Assembly (NCBI RefSeq): GCF_020662345.1
Contig: NZ_VMOA01000032.1
Coordinates: forward strand, 1-64,000
Reading direction: 5' to 3'
Length of the DNA stretch: 64,000 nucleotides
Source of the DNA: Methylobacterium sp. W2
GTDB taxonomy: Bacteria > Pseudomonadota > Alphaproteobacteria > Rhizobiales > Beijerinckiaceae
Shown here: piece after piece, positions 63,268 to 64,000 of the stretch
How positions within the stretch are numbered: the stretch's first letter is position 1
How the letters are laid out: the number at the start of each line of letters is the position of its first letter
Program-made: the position numbers and the translations under genes
The notes under the pieces: generated by a model
Database searches by the model: none
Told to the model about the DNA's origin: nothing
The model's input: the letters and a program-made list of their open reading frames with translations, nothing else

Positions 63268-63876
63268 TCAGGAGGCTTTCAGGGCGGCCTCCGCCATCGC
63301 CAGATCCTCCGGCATGTTGATGTTGAGGAAGGGGTCGACCGGGTCCACCGGCCAGTCCACCGCCACGGCACCGTGCCGCGCCAGAAACGCGCCGACGCGC
63401 CGCTCGCCGCGCTCGACGAGGGAAGCGCACAGATCGTCGCGCACGGACACGGCCCAGAGCGCCACGGTGAAATGCTCCCGCCCGGCCGAGGAGGCCATGG
63501 CGATGGGCGCGCCGGACAGGCCGGTCCGGAGACGTTCCACCAAGTCGAGGGGCAGGAACGGCGCGTCGCCCGTGACGCTGGCCACATGCGTCGCGGGGGG
63601 GTGATGCGCGGCCGCATGGTCGAGGGCGGCGAGGATGCCGGCGAGCGGCCCCGGATGGTCGGGCACCCCGTCCGGCACGATCGGGCCGGGGAACCCCGCG
63701 AACCGGGCCGGATCGCCATTGGCGTTGAGGATGACGCCCAGACCGCATTGCGGCGTGAACCGCTCCACCACCCGGTCGAGGAGGGTACGCCCGGCCAGGA
63801 TTCGTAGCGGCTTGTCGCCGCCGCCCATCCGGCGGGACAGGCCGCCGGCCAGGATCACGCCAAGGATGGGCGCCAC
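63268..63876 (-). CDS. mobA: Molybdenum cofactor guanylyltransferase
   Basis: MobA attaches GMP to molybdopterin to make the MGD cofactor used by enzymes such as formate dehydrogenase. The 202-residue protein starts MAPILGVILAGGLSRRMGGGDK, holding the GTP-binding LAGGxSxRMG motif and catalytic Lys. SVTGDAPFLPLDLVERL contains the metal-binding Asp. The C-terminus has AVAVDWPVDPVDPFLNIN, and a decayed copy of this part lies 1 kb away. It is 6 bp downstream of the probable mrp gene. Confidence 0.93.
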   Translation of the reverse strand: MAPILGVILAGGLSRRMGGGDKPLRILAGRTLLDRVVERFTPQCGLGVILNANGDPARFAGFPGPIVPDGVPDHPGPLAGILAALDHAAAHHPPATHVASVTGDAPFLPLDLVERLRTGLSGAPIAMASSAGREHFTVALWAVSVRDDLCASLVERGERRVGAFLARHGAVAVDWPVDPVDPFLNINMPEDLAMAEAALKAS

Positions 63877-63882
63877 GCCGGG

Positions 63883-64000
63883 CTACTCGATGACGATGCG
63901 CGGCGCGGCGCGCGGGGCCGGCCCGCCGGTGAGGTTGGCCCAGAGCTGAGCGGCGATGCCGCGATAGACCTTCGCGTGCGGGCCATCCGGGTCCACCGCC
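63883..64000 (-). CDS. C-terminal end of a probable Mrp/NBP35-type P-loop ATPase, truncated
   Basis: Only the last 38 residues lie in the window, reading AVDPDGPHAKVYRGIAAQLW and ending in APRIVIE. The DPDGPHAKVYRxIA segment is typical of the C-terminus of Mrp (ApbC) iron-sulfur cluster carriers. The P loop lies outside, so the call is provisional. The stop codon is 6 bp from the mobA start, suggesting an operon. Confidence 0.55.
   Translation of the reverse strand, partial: AVDPDGPHAKVYRGIAAQLWANLTGGPAPRAAPRIVIE

Overview
The window looks like chromosome from a GC-rich alphaproteobacterium, most likely Methylobacterium/Methylorubrum or a close relative in the Hyphomicrobiales. The grounds are an ExoR homologue, a Ros/MucR-type regulator, DUF6894 and DUF5872 proteins, a GAAC-N7-GAAC SOS box at ssb, a GyrA with the clade-typical HPHGDQ segment, and strong GC bias at third codon positions. 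No phage, plasmid, transposase, integrase or CRISPR array was recognised. Most genes are housekeeping or central metabolism, packed in short operons.

Layout. 1-9 kb: the end of an S9 prolyl-oligopeptidase converges on a cyoABCD-SURF1 bo3-type quinol oxidase operon, with a divergent MFS transporter. 9-15 kb: small secreted proteins, a DUF5872 protein, argC, a gene-free stretch of about 1.4 kb, a MucR-like regulator lacking three of four zinc ligands, and tRNA-Arg(UCU). 15-22 kb: isochorismatase-like hydrolase, poxB, lutA-lutB, a long-hairpin repeat, lutC, and a transglutaminase-like protein. 22-31 kb: a membrane protein, eutBC, ilvD overlapped by exoR, a GST, and btaA-btaB for betaine lipid. 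31-39 kb: xthA, a ceramidase-family membrane protein with two hairpins in its leader, hom-glpX-GNAT, BrkB/YihY, a TPR lipoprotein and an LprI-like protein. 39-41 kb: a small membrane protein and about 1.2 kb of A+T-richer DNA without genes, then an AraC regulator. 41-51 kb: purEK, two divergent YdcH-like genes, a PrpE/Acs-type acyl-CoA synthetase, an Old Yellow Enzyme, and a run of small secreted proteins and oxidoreductases. 51-60 kb: ssb with a LexA box, a HAD dehalogenase, YciI, gyrA, an outer-membrane beta-barrel, coaD and two cyclophilins around an unknown periplasmic protein. 60-64 kb: a GSU2403-type nucleotidyltransferase-fold protein, an L,D-transpeptidase, a decayed mobA fragment, a DUF6894 protein, mobA, and the C-terminus of a probable Mrp-type ATPase.

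How the genes fit together. The cyo oxidase is the electron sink for the quinone pool. PoxB (pyruvate to acetate) and LutABC (lactate to pyruvate) could feed electrons into that pool, and the acyl-CoA synthetase could activate the resulting short acids. BtaAB and the ceramidase-family protein point to membrane-lipid remodelling, while ExoR suggests an ExoS/ChvI-type envelope stress circuit.

The least ordinary signals are three copies of a roughly 190-bp element that folds into a long hairpin (one copy splits the lut operon, one has lost half of its structure), a mobA C-terminal relic next to intact mobA, the zinc-ligand-less MucR, the paired hairpins ahead of the ceramidase-like gene, and the unexplained gene-free stretches near 12 and 40 kb. 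No clearly new multi-gene system was found.
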